Source of the DNA: Sporosarcina globispora
GTDB lineage: Bacteria; Bacillota; Bacilli; Bacillales; Cytobacillaceae
Assembly: GCF_001274725.1 (NCBI RefSeq)
Contig: NZ_LGUF01000007.1
Location: 2,837,710-2,901,709, forward strand
Direction: 5' to 3'
DNA length: 64,000 nucleotides
Both the position numbers and the translations under genes were made by a program. Shown here piece by piece: positions 52,265 through 59,793 of this stretch. The notes under the pieces were generated by a model that did not search any database, had not been told where the DNA came from, and worked only from the letters and a program-made list of their open reading frames with translations. Positions within the stretch are counted from its first letter, which is position 1; the number at the start of each line of letters is the position of its first letter.

Positions 52265-54727
52265 ATGGGGAACTGGATTTTTCAAGGCAATCCGAAACAA
52301 TTTGATGTTGATACATATATAGAAAAAAATGAAATCGTCGATTGGAATATACGGCAAAAGCAATTTTTGGATGAGGTGCAAGTTGGGGATAAGGTGTTCA
52401 TTTGGAGATCGGATGGTGGCAATAAAAACACTGGAGGAGTTATTGCCTTTTGTGAAATTGTATCCGAGCCATATAAAGATGATGAAAATGATAAGGTTGA
52501 TCTCAGAATTCTTGAGAAACGACTGGCTCCTGAGACTGGTATGCTTTTGCGTCATGAATTAAAAGAACTTCCTGAAATCACGAATTTAATGATCTTTAGA
52601 ATGCCGCAAAACACGAATTATCGACTAACGGACGAAGAATTTGATCGCCTCTACCAGCTATGGGAATCACCAGAGAAATTGGCAGAAAAACTAAATATGT
52701 CAATTGTTGAGAAATATCTTCATTCCTTTAAGGATCATGCTGAAAATTGGTTTGAAAACAACTCGGATTACTTACAAGAAAGTTATCAATTTTTCAGTTA
52801 CTTCAAGCAAAAAGACCATTTATACACAATGGAGTGGGAGGATGTGCAGGAGCTTGGTGAGCACATCAATGCTTTCAGGATGGCACTCGCTAAAAAAAGA
52901 GCTCTAGGAAATCCTAATGCATCCATTGAGCATTACCGCAATAGTTTCAACTATTTAATTCATGGAACAGACCCGCTTAAAAGAAGAGTGGACCAATTTG
53001 TCCATCATGAAGATTATAAGCTATTTGGCTTTGGGTATAGTGTGGTCAGTGAGCTTATAGGAAATATTTTTCCGGAAGAATTTTGTTTTTATAACCAGAG
53101 AGACCGAGTAGCGGCAGAAAATATACTTGAACTAACTCCTGGATATGCACGAGGAGATACATTTGGTGAAAAGTTCATCAAATTTCAGGGATGCCTAAAG
53201 GAAAATGGAATAGTGGAAAAATACTTGGAGGTAGTTGGCAAACAAACCACCCTTCCAATTTTCTATGAAATAGATCAATTTTTCAGCTATCTTTTTGAGA
53301 ATTTTGGCAAGAAAGAAACAGTTATTGCAGAAGAAGAAACTATTCCTCAGTACTGGCTTTTGGCTGCTGGAGAAGGAAACTTCATGTGGGAGGATTTCAA
53401 GGAAAATGAGCATATTGCAATTGGGTGGGATGAATTAGGTGATATAAAAGCTTATGGAAGTAAACGAGAAATAATGGAGGCTTTAAAGGAGCTCTATGAA
53501 GTTGACTATAACCCAAGTAATGATGCACTCGCTAACTATCAGTTTGCCAACGAAATAAGTATAGGTGATTATGTTCTTATTAAACGAGGAACACACAAGC
53601 TTATAGGTTACGGTAAAATTGTATCGGAATACAAATTTGATCTTGCAAGAGAATCTTTCAAATCATTACGTAAAGTTGAGTGGATATCACTAGGAGAGTG
53701 GGATGTAGAAACACTTCATAGTAAAACCTTAACAAACATCACACCATATGATGAGTACCTGGAAAGGTTGCTTGCTTCTATTGGTAAAGAAGGAAAAACA
53801 GTATATCCAACCTCAGAGGATAATTCCTCATCAGTAAAGGAAAGTGAAATGGAAACGATTCCTTACACACATGAACAGCTTCTCAGTGAGGTATTCATGA
53901 CACAAGATAAAGTGGAGGATATCCTTGAAACATTGGATTATAAGAAGAACATTATCCTACAAGGCCCACCAGGTGTTGGAAAAACATTTGTAGCACAGCG
54001 CCTTGCTTATCTTCATATGGGAACAAAAGATGACAGCAAAGTGGAAATGCTGCAATTCCACCAATCTTATTCATACGAAGACTTCATTCGTGGATACAAG
54101 CCTAATAAGCAAGGGCATTTTACTCTTAAAGATGGTATTTTCTATTCATTCTGTAAGAAAGCGATAGAAGATCCGGATAACAATTATTATATGATTATTG
54201 ATGAAATTAACAGGGGAAATTTATCCAAAATCTTTGGTGAGCTCATGATGTTAATCGAGGCAGACAAACGAGGTAATAGATTTGCAGTTAAGCTTGCATA
54301 CAGTGAGGGAGAAGAAACCTTCTACATTCCCAAAAACCTTTACCTCATTGGAACCATGAATACAGCAGACAGATCATTGGCTTTGGTTGATTATGCATTA
54401 AGGAGAAGATTTTCCTTTATCAATTTAGAACCAGCTTTCCATACAGGGCAATTTCATGATTATTTAATCAACAAGGGTATTAGCCAAGGATTTATAGATA
54501 AGCTTATTGCTGGCATTACGGACATTAATCAGGCAATTACAAATGACACGATTAATCTAGGTAAAGGCTATGAAATAGGTCATAGCTATTTCTGTCCAAC
54601 AACAGCACAGGTAGATGATGAACAAAAATGGTATGAGCGAATCATTCGCCTAGAAATCGCTCCACTTTTAAAGGAATACTGGTTTGATCAGGAGGACAAA
54701 GTCGATGAACTCCTTGACAGACTCTAA
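52265..54727 (+). CDS. mcrB: McrB-like AAA+ GTPase with two EVE-like modified-base reader domains
   Basis: 820 residues. Residues 1 to about 125 form an EVE domain (GNWIFQGNP, VGDKVFIWRSDGG). A central helical region spans about 140-355. A second EVE/PUA-like domain lies around 362-480 (QYWLLAAGEGNFMWEDF, IGDYVLIKRGTHKLIGYG). The AAA+ domain has GPPGVGKT (about 566), MIIDEINRGN (about 643) and the McrB signature GTMNTADRS (about 697). EVE domains recognise modified cytosines, so it probably targets modified phage DNA. The SD is GAGGAGGT. It overlaps mcrC by 23 bp. Confidence 0.9.
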   Translation: MGNWIFQGNPKQFDVDTYIEKNEIVDWNIRQKQFLDEVQVGDKVFIWRSDGGNKNTGGVIAFCEIVSEPYKDDENDKVDLRILEKRLAPETGMLLRHELKELPEITNLMIFRMPQNTNYRLTDEEFDRLYQLWESPEKLAEKLNMSIVEKYLHSFKDHAENWFENNSDYLQESYQFFSYFKQKDHLYTMEWEDVQELGEHINAFRMALAKKRALGNPNASIEHYRNSFNYLIHGTDPLKRRVDQFVHHEDYKLFGFGYSVVSELIGNIFPEEFCFYNQRDRVAAENILELTPGYARGDTFGEKFIKFQGCLKENGIVEKYLEVVGKQTTLPIFYEIDQFFSYLFENFGKKETVIAEEETIPQYWLLAAGEGNFMWEDFKENEHIAIGWDELGDIKAYGSKREIMEALKELYEVDYNPSNDALANYQFANEISIGDYVLIKRGTHKLIGYGKIVSEYKFDLARESFKSLRKVEWISLGEWDVETLHSKTLTNITPYDEYLERLLASIGKEGKTVYPTSEDNSSSVKESEMETIPYTHEQLLSEVFMTQDKVEDILETLDYKKNIILQGPPGVGKTFVAQRLAYLHMGTKDDSKVEMLQFHQSYSYEDFIRGYKPNKQGHFTLKDGIFYSFCKKAIEDPDNNYYMIIDEINRGNLSKIFGELMMLIEADKRGNRFAVKLAYSEGEETFYIPKNLYLIGTMNTADRSLALVDYALRRRFSFINLEPAFHTGQFHDYLINKGISQGFIDKLIAGITDINQAITNDTINLGKGYEIGHSYFCPTTAQVDDEQKWYERIIRLEIAPLLKEYWFDQEDKVDELLDRL

Positions 54728-55739
54728 AATACCGATTAAAAACCTATACTATATGCTTTGCTATGCATGGGGGCATCTTGCAGAGAAAGACATGGCCGAT
54801 GTAGCCCGTGAAGATGAAAAGGACATTAAACACCTTTTAACAAGAATACTTCTTGTAAAGCTCCGCTCGCTCATCAAGCGGGGCTTTTACCGGGAATATA
54901 AATCCTATCAGGAGGAAACGGGAACATTAAAAGGGAGGATTCTCTTTCAGGAATCAATCAACACGTTTTCTTTTAAAAAAGGCAAAATGCACTGTGAATT
55001 TGAAGAAATGACCCATGATATTGTTCATAACCAGGTAATTAAGTCAACTTTATTCTCCCTACTTCAAAACCAGCAGCTTGATAAACAATTGAAAGAAGAG
55101 ATCCAGCAATTGTATCCGTATTTTGCAGAGGTTGTAGTCATTAAGTTAAATCTGAGTATCTTTCAGGATATTAAATTGCACAGAAGCAACCAGTACTACC
55201 GTTTTGTTCTAGATATCTGCCGTTTTCTTTTTGAATCATTACTATTAAACGAAGACAATGTCGAATCTCAATTTGCCGATTTTGAACGGGATCCCAAGGC
55301 AATGGCTCGATTATTTGAGGAATTTGTGCGTAACTTCTACAAAAAGGAAATGCAACAATATAAGGTGTATCGTGAAAATATTTATTGGGATGCGGAAGGG
55401 GAAAACACAAATTATCTTCCTATGATGCAAACCGATATCTCTCTTGAAAATAATGAACGAAAGATTATTATCGATACGAAATATTATCAGAATACACTTA
55501 CACAGAATTTTGGTTCAAAGAAATTAATTAGCGGAAACTTGTATCAGTTGTTTTCTTATTTGAGTAATCATAGGAAGGCGGAAGGGAAGGAAACAGTTGG
55601 AATGCTAATTTATCCTAAGACTGGCAAGGAATTGATGTTAGCTTATAGAATTAAAGAGTTTTCAGTAAAGATCAATACTGTTGATTTGAACCGAGATTGG
55701 TTAAGCATTCATACAAGGTTAAAAGAAATTGTAAAGTGA
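54705..55739 (+). CDS. mcrC: McrC-like restriction endonuclease subunit
   Basis: 344 residues. The N-terminal McrC domain begins KIPIKNLYYMLCYAWG. The C-terminal PD-(D/E)xK nuclease has its active residues in QTDISL (about D243) and IIIDTKYY (D and K), with an upstream Glu in FEEFVRNFY. The ATG at 54705 has GGAGGA at 54691 and overlaps mcrB; the in-frame codon at 54684 has no SD. It forms the McrBC complex with the preceding gene. Confidence 0.9.
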   Translation: MNSLTDSKIPIKNLYYMLCYAWGHLAEKDMADVAREDEKDIKHLLTRILLVKLRSLIKRGFYREYKSYQEETGTLKGRILFQESINTFSFKKGKMHCEFEEMTHDIVHNQVIKSTLFSLLQNQQLDKQLKEEIQQLYPYFAEVVVIKLNLSIFQDIKLHRSNQYYRFVLDICRFLFESLLLNEDNVESQFADFERDPKAMARLFEEFVRNFYKKEMQQYKVYRENIYWDAEGENTNYLPMMQTDISLENNERKIIIDTKYYQNTLTQNFGSKKLISGNLYQLFSYLSNHRKAEGKETVGMLIYPKTGKELMLAYRIKEFSVKINTVDLNRDWLSIHTRLKEIVK

Positions 55740-55797
55740 GAGAACATCCTTTAATTCCATAAATACATCTATCCCAAGGAAAGGAGTGATCATCAGT

Positions 55798-55989
55798 ATG
55801 AGAGCATCGCGTGAGTTTATTAAGGAGCTAGAGGAACTGTATCAAACATATGAACAAGAGGTAAATCAGAAAATGAAAAATGGGTTTCTGGAGGAGAAAA
55901 CCGCTAAAACCTACCTTCGCCATTCGGGTACCTTTGTTAAATGGTGTAGAAATGAATTTGTACCGGGGATAAGGAAAGGGGCAAAGTAA
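55798..55989 (+). CDS. Small helical protein of unknown function in the McrBC operon
   Basis: 63 residues, highly charged and helical (EFIKELEELYQTYEQEV, KTAKTYLRHSGTFVKWCR). The C-terminal half resembles the SAM-like core-binding fold of integrases, but no catalytic domain follows. The ATG at 55798 has AAGGAGTGAT. It is 58 bp after mcrC and co-directional, so likely an accessory of the McrBC system. No family name can be given. Confidence 0.6.
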   Translation: MRASREFIKELEELYQTYEQEVNQKMKNGFLEEKTAKTYLRHSGTFVKWCRNEFVPGIRKGAK

Positions 55990-56115
55990 TAGCCTCGCAT
56001 GGGTGAGGAAAAATATTTAGTACTTATGGATTTAATGACTACATGATATGGTAGTACTGCTAATCGGCGTTATTACTGGTTGAATAATAAAGAGAAAACG
56101 GAGTAGGGAACTCGT

Positions 56116-57984
56116 ATGGATAATATAATACTAAAAGAGCTTCTAATGAAAATCGGAAAAAGCCCAGTGGAATTGACTAAGAAGAATAAACGAACTATAC
56201 ACGAAGTTTTTCCAGTTCCAAAGGATTACACCATTTTATGGGCCGATGTAGAGTTGGGGAGAAGACTTAGTGGTATTGTAGTTGCGGATCAAGCTTTATT
56301 AGTAAAAGCGGATAATGAAACTTTAAAGCAATATAATAAATCGTGTGAAAATAAGAAAGATAAGCAAAATGCAATATATCATTTAATTAAATGGGAGTTC
56401 TTTGAACCTGAGGATTTTGTTATTGAGACGAATAGTGAAATAACATCCATAAAGTACAACAATATATGTGTTTTATCATCGAAAAGTAGTGATATTTCTA
56501 AATTTTTCAAAGGATATAAGGGTGAATTAGAGAAATTTACAAAGGTATCCACTGTTGCATCAACAAATGTTTTTTCCAATCTAGAATCTGTTATTCCAGC
56601 AAATTTTGCTCAGGTTAATAGTAAAACAGGTCATGGAGAAATGGCAGAAGAAGGGTTGACATTAATCGATAAGTTATTGGGTAAAAACGCGGCAGTAATA
56701 GGTCGAACGAATATAAAAAATGGGGCAGATAGATTAGTTGATGGGATACATATACAAACGAAGTATAGTAGTTCTGGAACTGCATGTATAAATGATTGTT
56801 TTGATAAGGTTACTGGACAGTTCAGATATATTAATCCAGATGGAACCCTAATGCAAATAGAAGTACCAAAAGATAAATATTATGAAGCTTTGAATGCTTT
56901 TCGTAATAAAATTTTGGAAGGGAGAGTCCCTGGAGTAACCAATCCAGATTATGCTGCAAAGTATGTATGTAAAGGGAAATTGACTTATAAACAAGCTTTG
57001 AATCTGTGCAAAGCAGGAACAATAGAGTCATTAACTTATGATGCTGCTACTGGTTTTATCTACTGTTCATTTGCATTTGGAATTACATTTCTTACGACAT
57101 ATATTATTTGTTATACCCAAACAGGGGATAAGAAAAAAGCAATGGAGGCTGCAATTTCAGCGGGATTGCAAGTGTTTGGTCTTTCGTTTATGAGCCACAT
57201 TTTAGTTTCACAAGTTGCTAGGACAAATTTAACTAAACAATTGATTCCAATGAGTACCTATTTAGTTGAAACTTTAGGATACAAGGCCACACAAAATATA
57301 GTGAATGCAATACGTGCAATGTCCGGTAAAGGTGCTATTTCAGGTGCGGCAGCTTCGAAACAGTTGGCTAAAATACTAAGGAGCAACGTTATAACAACTG
57401 CAATAACATTTGTAGTTTTTTCTGTACCAGATACGTTTAAAATATTTACCAAAAAAATCTCTGGTGCCCAATATACAAAAAATATGCTATCACTAATTGG
57501 AACAATGGCAGCGGCAGGAGGTGGAACGGTAGCAACTTCGTTAGGTGCTGCAAAAATAGGAGCTACAACCGGAACAACCATTAGTCCAGGTGTTGGGACT
57601 GCAATTGGGATTGGAGGGGGGTTAGCTGCAGGGTTAATCGGTGGAACTGTAATTAAGACTATGGGTGATAGAATCAGGGAAGATGATAGTGTCATTCTAG
57701 CCCGAATGTTTAATGGGATAGTTGTAAATTTAGTCTTTGAATATATGCTGCAAGTATCTGAACTTGATGAGTTAGTTGAAAAATTTAACGCTATAAAGCC
57801 CAAGGAATTCAAAAAATTATTTAAGGATTTAATTGCTGAAGAACAACAAGCTACTAAGATAGATTCTTTTGTAAGGCACTATTTTGAAGCTATTATACGA
57901 AAAAGACCTACTATTGCTGAACCAAGTATAGATGAGTTTGTAGATCTCCTAAGCCGTTTTAACGATCAACCAAAAACAGAATGA
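56116..57984 (+). CDS. Uncharacterised protein: candidate Q-x-K nuclease domain fused to glycine-rich membrane segments
   Basis: 622 residues. Residues 1 to about 165 are mixed alpha/beta. At 172-216 the pattern GHGEMAEE, then ADRLVDG (D205, D209), then IQTK (Q214, K216) resembles E...D...Q-x-K active sites of Mrr-type PD-(D/E)xK enzymes. The stretch VPGVTNP..AAKYV and SLTYDAATG follow. Hydrophobic segments lie at about 313-333, 345-366, 423-440 and a glycine-zipper-like 455-515 (GTAIGIGGGLAAGLIGG). It starts ATG with a weak GGAG. It sits between two defence systems and may be a membrane-associated antiphage effector; this is inference. Confidence 0.55.
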   Translation: MDNIILKELLMKIGKSPVELTKKNKRTIHEVFPVPKDYTILWADVELGRRLSGIVVADQALLVKADNETLKQYNKSCENKKDKQNAIYHLIKWEFFEPEDFVIETNSEITSIKYNNICVLSSKSSDISKFFKGYKGELEKFTKVSTVASTNVFSNLESVIPANFAQVNSKTGHGEMAEEGLTLIDKLLGKNAAVIGRTNIKNGADRLVDGIHIQTKYSSSGTACINDCFDKVTGQFRYINPDGTLMQIEVPKDKYYEALNAFRNKILEGRVPGVTNPDYAAKYVCKGKLTYKQALNLCKAGTIESLTYDAATGFIYCSFAFGITFLTTYIICYTQTGDKKKAMEAAISAGLQVFGLSFMSHILVSQVARTNLTKQLIPMSTYLVETLGYKATQNIVNAIRAMSGKGAISGAAASKQLAKILRSNVITTAITFVVFSVPDTFKIFTKKISGAQYTKNMLSLIGTMAAAGGGTVATSLGAAKIGATTGTTISPGVGTAIGIGGGLAAGLIGGTVIKTMGDRIREDDSVILARMFNGIVVNLVFEYMLQVSELDELVEKFNAIKPKEFKKLFKDLIAEEQQATKIDSFVRHYFEAIIRKRPTIAEPSIDEFVDLLSRFNDQPKTE

Positions 57985-57993
57985 TAGTAAGAA

Positions 57994-58011
57994 GAAGCGC
58001 GGGGACGGTTC
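57994..58011 (+). repeat. Dispersed repeat, copy 2
   Basis: GAAGCGCGGGGACGGTTC, followed by CGCGCTTC, which pairs with its start (GAAGCGCG) to form a hairpin. It is 10 bp after the 622-residue gene. See the copy at 3395-3414. Confidence 0.55.
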
Positions 58012-58063
58012 GCGCGCTTCTGCGAAGCTTTAAAGCGTAATTGTCATAGTTCCGATATTGAAA

Positions 58064-58081
58064 GAAGCAGAGGGACGGTTC
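58064..58081 (+). repeat. Dispersed repeat, copy 3
   Basis: GAAGCAGAGGGACGGTTC lies 53 bp after copy 2 and immediately before a gene remnant. Copies 1 and 3 differ at one position in the core. Confidence 0.55.
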
Positions 58082-58088
58082 AAGACCA

Positions 58089-58296
58089 GTGAAAAAGGCT
58101 CAAGAAGGAAACCTGGTGACCATTTGTGTCACGTTTGACAATGCAGACAAAGCCCGCAAAATTTTTGAAGCCTTACAGGAAGGCGGACAAGTTGAAACGC
58201 CACTATCAGAAAAAGGTTTTGGTTCCTGCTTATGGGGTGATTAAAGATAAATTCGGTGTAACCTTCCAAATATACACTGAAGGATATCAAGGTTAG
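58089..58296 (+). pseudogene. Truncated and frameshifted VOC/PhnB-like gene
   Basis: The first frame reads LVTICVTFDNADKARKIFEAL up to LSEKGFGSCLWG and then stops. The following frame continues YGVIKDKFGVTFQIYTEG to a stop at 58294-58296. Joined, they match the C-terminal half of PhnB-type VOC proteins (xxYGxxxDKFGVxWxI). The N-terminal half is missing and one frameshift separates the parts. Confidence 0.7.
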
Positions 58297-58767
58297 TACA
58301 TACGGTAATATTAGAAAATGGCTTTGTACGAAAGACAAAGTCGTTTTTTAATGGCTCCTTTTTCTCACAATATCCGTAGTTCTTCGGAAGCGGTATCTGT
58401 CACCACTCAGTATTTGTCAAATTCGACATCTTTCGGGAAGAGACACCATTATTAATCAACGTTTGTGGGTGTTTTTTGGTTTGTGAGAAAAAAGCTGAAA
58501 AAGGTATGATTTGAATTCGTTTTACACATTTTTTTCACAAGGAATTATAGTAATGTTTCTATATAGGTGTTTTTACTTATCTAGGATATTCAAATTGCCA
58601 AGTTATCAAAATTTTTGTATAAATAATAATCACTTTTCCATATATTGTCGATAAAGCGTGAATTTTGACCTATCTATCATACTAATACTTTTCTATAATA
58701 ATTTTTCTATAATAATAACATAGGGATTATAAAAATTTGTTATAGATGGATGTGAGGGGAAAAGATT
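58297..58767. other. Intergenic region before the coiled-coil gene
   Basis: About 470 AT-rich bp. It holds weak hairpins (CTTTGT/ACAAAG near 58322 and ACACC/GGTGT near 58452, each followed by T-runs). It also holds a tandem repeat of TTTTCTATAATAAT around 58690-58718 whose TATAAT words could serve as -10 boxes for the 58768 gene. No gene was recognised. Confidence 0.45.
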
Positions 58768-59367
58768 GTGTTAGAAAATAAAAAAGTAGTTGAACTTACG
58801 GATGAATTAATAAATGAGATGTTAACCCAGCAGAAAAAGGAAGGAAAACTGGGAGTAGAAATAATAATGAGAGTTGATAAAATAATAAGCCAGCCCAGTA
58901 TTGATGAAATGATTAATCCATGGACGGGCGATCCATGGACTGTCGGCTTTTTTGAAAATGGTAATTATAAAATCGGAGATGTATTAATTGGCCGTTACGG
59001 ACTTCAAAGAAATGAAAAAAATATAGATCAATTGATTCGTCCAATCGCTTCGACACTTGTTAAACTAGAGCATCCTACCGAGCTGGTGGACAAATATGGG
59101 GAAGAGTTTGTTCGTTTCCTGCACGAAAAATTTGGCGGTGAGGAAGAACTCATAGGTTTGATGTATGAACGTCTGATGGAGACGGCAGAAAAAGATATCA
59201 AAGAACAAGAGGAATTAAAAAGGGACATTTTAAAACAGATTGATCAACTTAATAAAGAGATAGATGATAAAAATAATAATCTCAATAAACTAGTAGAAGA
59301 TATCAAATCGGAAGAACAAAAAAAGGAAACCCTTGAACCGCTATTGCCGGTTTCGGGGACTGCATAA
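58768..59367 (+). CDS. Unknown protein with C-terminal coiled coil
   Basis: 199 residues. The N-terminal part (1 to about 130) has no motif I recognise (GDPWTVGFFENGNYKIGDVLIGRYG). The C-terminal 135-190 is a strong heptad coiled coil (EELKRDILKQIDQLNKEIDD). The start is GTG with GAGGGGA upstream. A perfect terminator follows, so it is transcribed alone. It is located between defence genes; a role in defence or regulation is possible but not shown. Confidence 0.6.
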   Translation: MLENKKVVELTDELINEMLTQQKKEGKLGVEIIMRVDKIISQPSIDEMINPWTGDPWTVGFFENGNYKIGDVLIGRYGLQRNEKNIDQLIRPIASTLVKLEHPTELVDKYGEEFVRFLHEKFGGEEELIGLMYERLMETAEKDIKEQEELKRDILKQIDQLNKEIDDKNNNLNKLVEDIKSEEQKKETLEPLLPVSGTA

Positions 59368-59411
59368 TGCAAGCGAGCAGGGCTTCTCACCGTAGCTTGC
59401 CAGAATATGAA

Positions 59412-59461
59412 AAAGATCGCCATGCACCTGGCAAAGCTAGGATAAGTGCATGGCGATCTTT
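59412..59461. terminator. Strong terminator after the coiled-coil gene
   Basis: AAAGATCGCCATGCAC (59412-59427) pairs over 16 bp with GTGCATGGCGATCTTT (59446-59461). It is symmetrical, so it works in both directions. Confidence 0.8.
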
Positions 59462-59551
59462 AATTAAACAAGAAAAGTTAATGTTTCCTTTGGTATTTTA
59501 TTTCTTAATGTAAACTTCGTTGAGAAAAATACCCCTTTCTCAACAAGCTGA

Positions 59552-59628
59552 CATCCCTCTTTATATAAAGAGGGATGTTTTTTTACCACTCTTATTTTTT
59601 GAAAGGGTTAACTTGTATACTATAAAAT
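59552..59628 (+). promoter_or_regulatory. Shared defence-operon upstream element, copy 2
   Basis: A perfect 13-bp hairpin CATCCCTCTTTAT/ATAAAGAGGGATG (59552-59577) is followed by TTTTTTTACCACTCTTA, then TTGAAAGGGTTAACTTGTATACTA. GTTAAC (59607-59612) and GTATAC (59615-59620) are 2 bp apart, as in copy 1. TTGAAA (59599-59604), 18 bp, then TAAAAT (59623-59628) could be the promoter, with the palindromes in its spacer. It lies about 165 bp before the helicase gene. Confidence 0.7.
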
Positions 59629-59793
59629 AAGAAATTCAGAATCATGACTATTTACAAGTTTTGGAGTAACTTTCAATAAATCGTATTAGAGATGTAATTA
59701 CTATTTTTATTAAAATAGATTTATCATAGATGGAAAGTCTTGTAGAATAAAAGTAGTAGAATAGTTATATGTTTGTCTTTTGGGGGTGCATGA

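Noticed and set aside
57258-57812. 184-codon minus-strand frame inside the 622-residue gene
   Set aside because: Low-complexity Ile/Pro/Ala-rich shadow of the glycine-rich membrane region.
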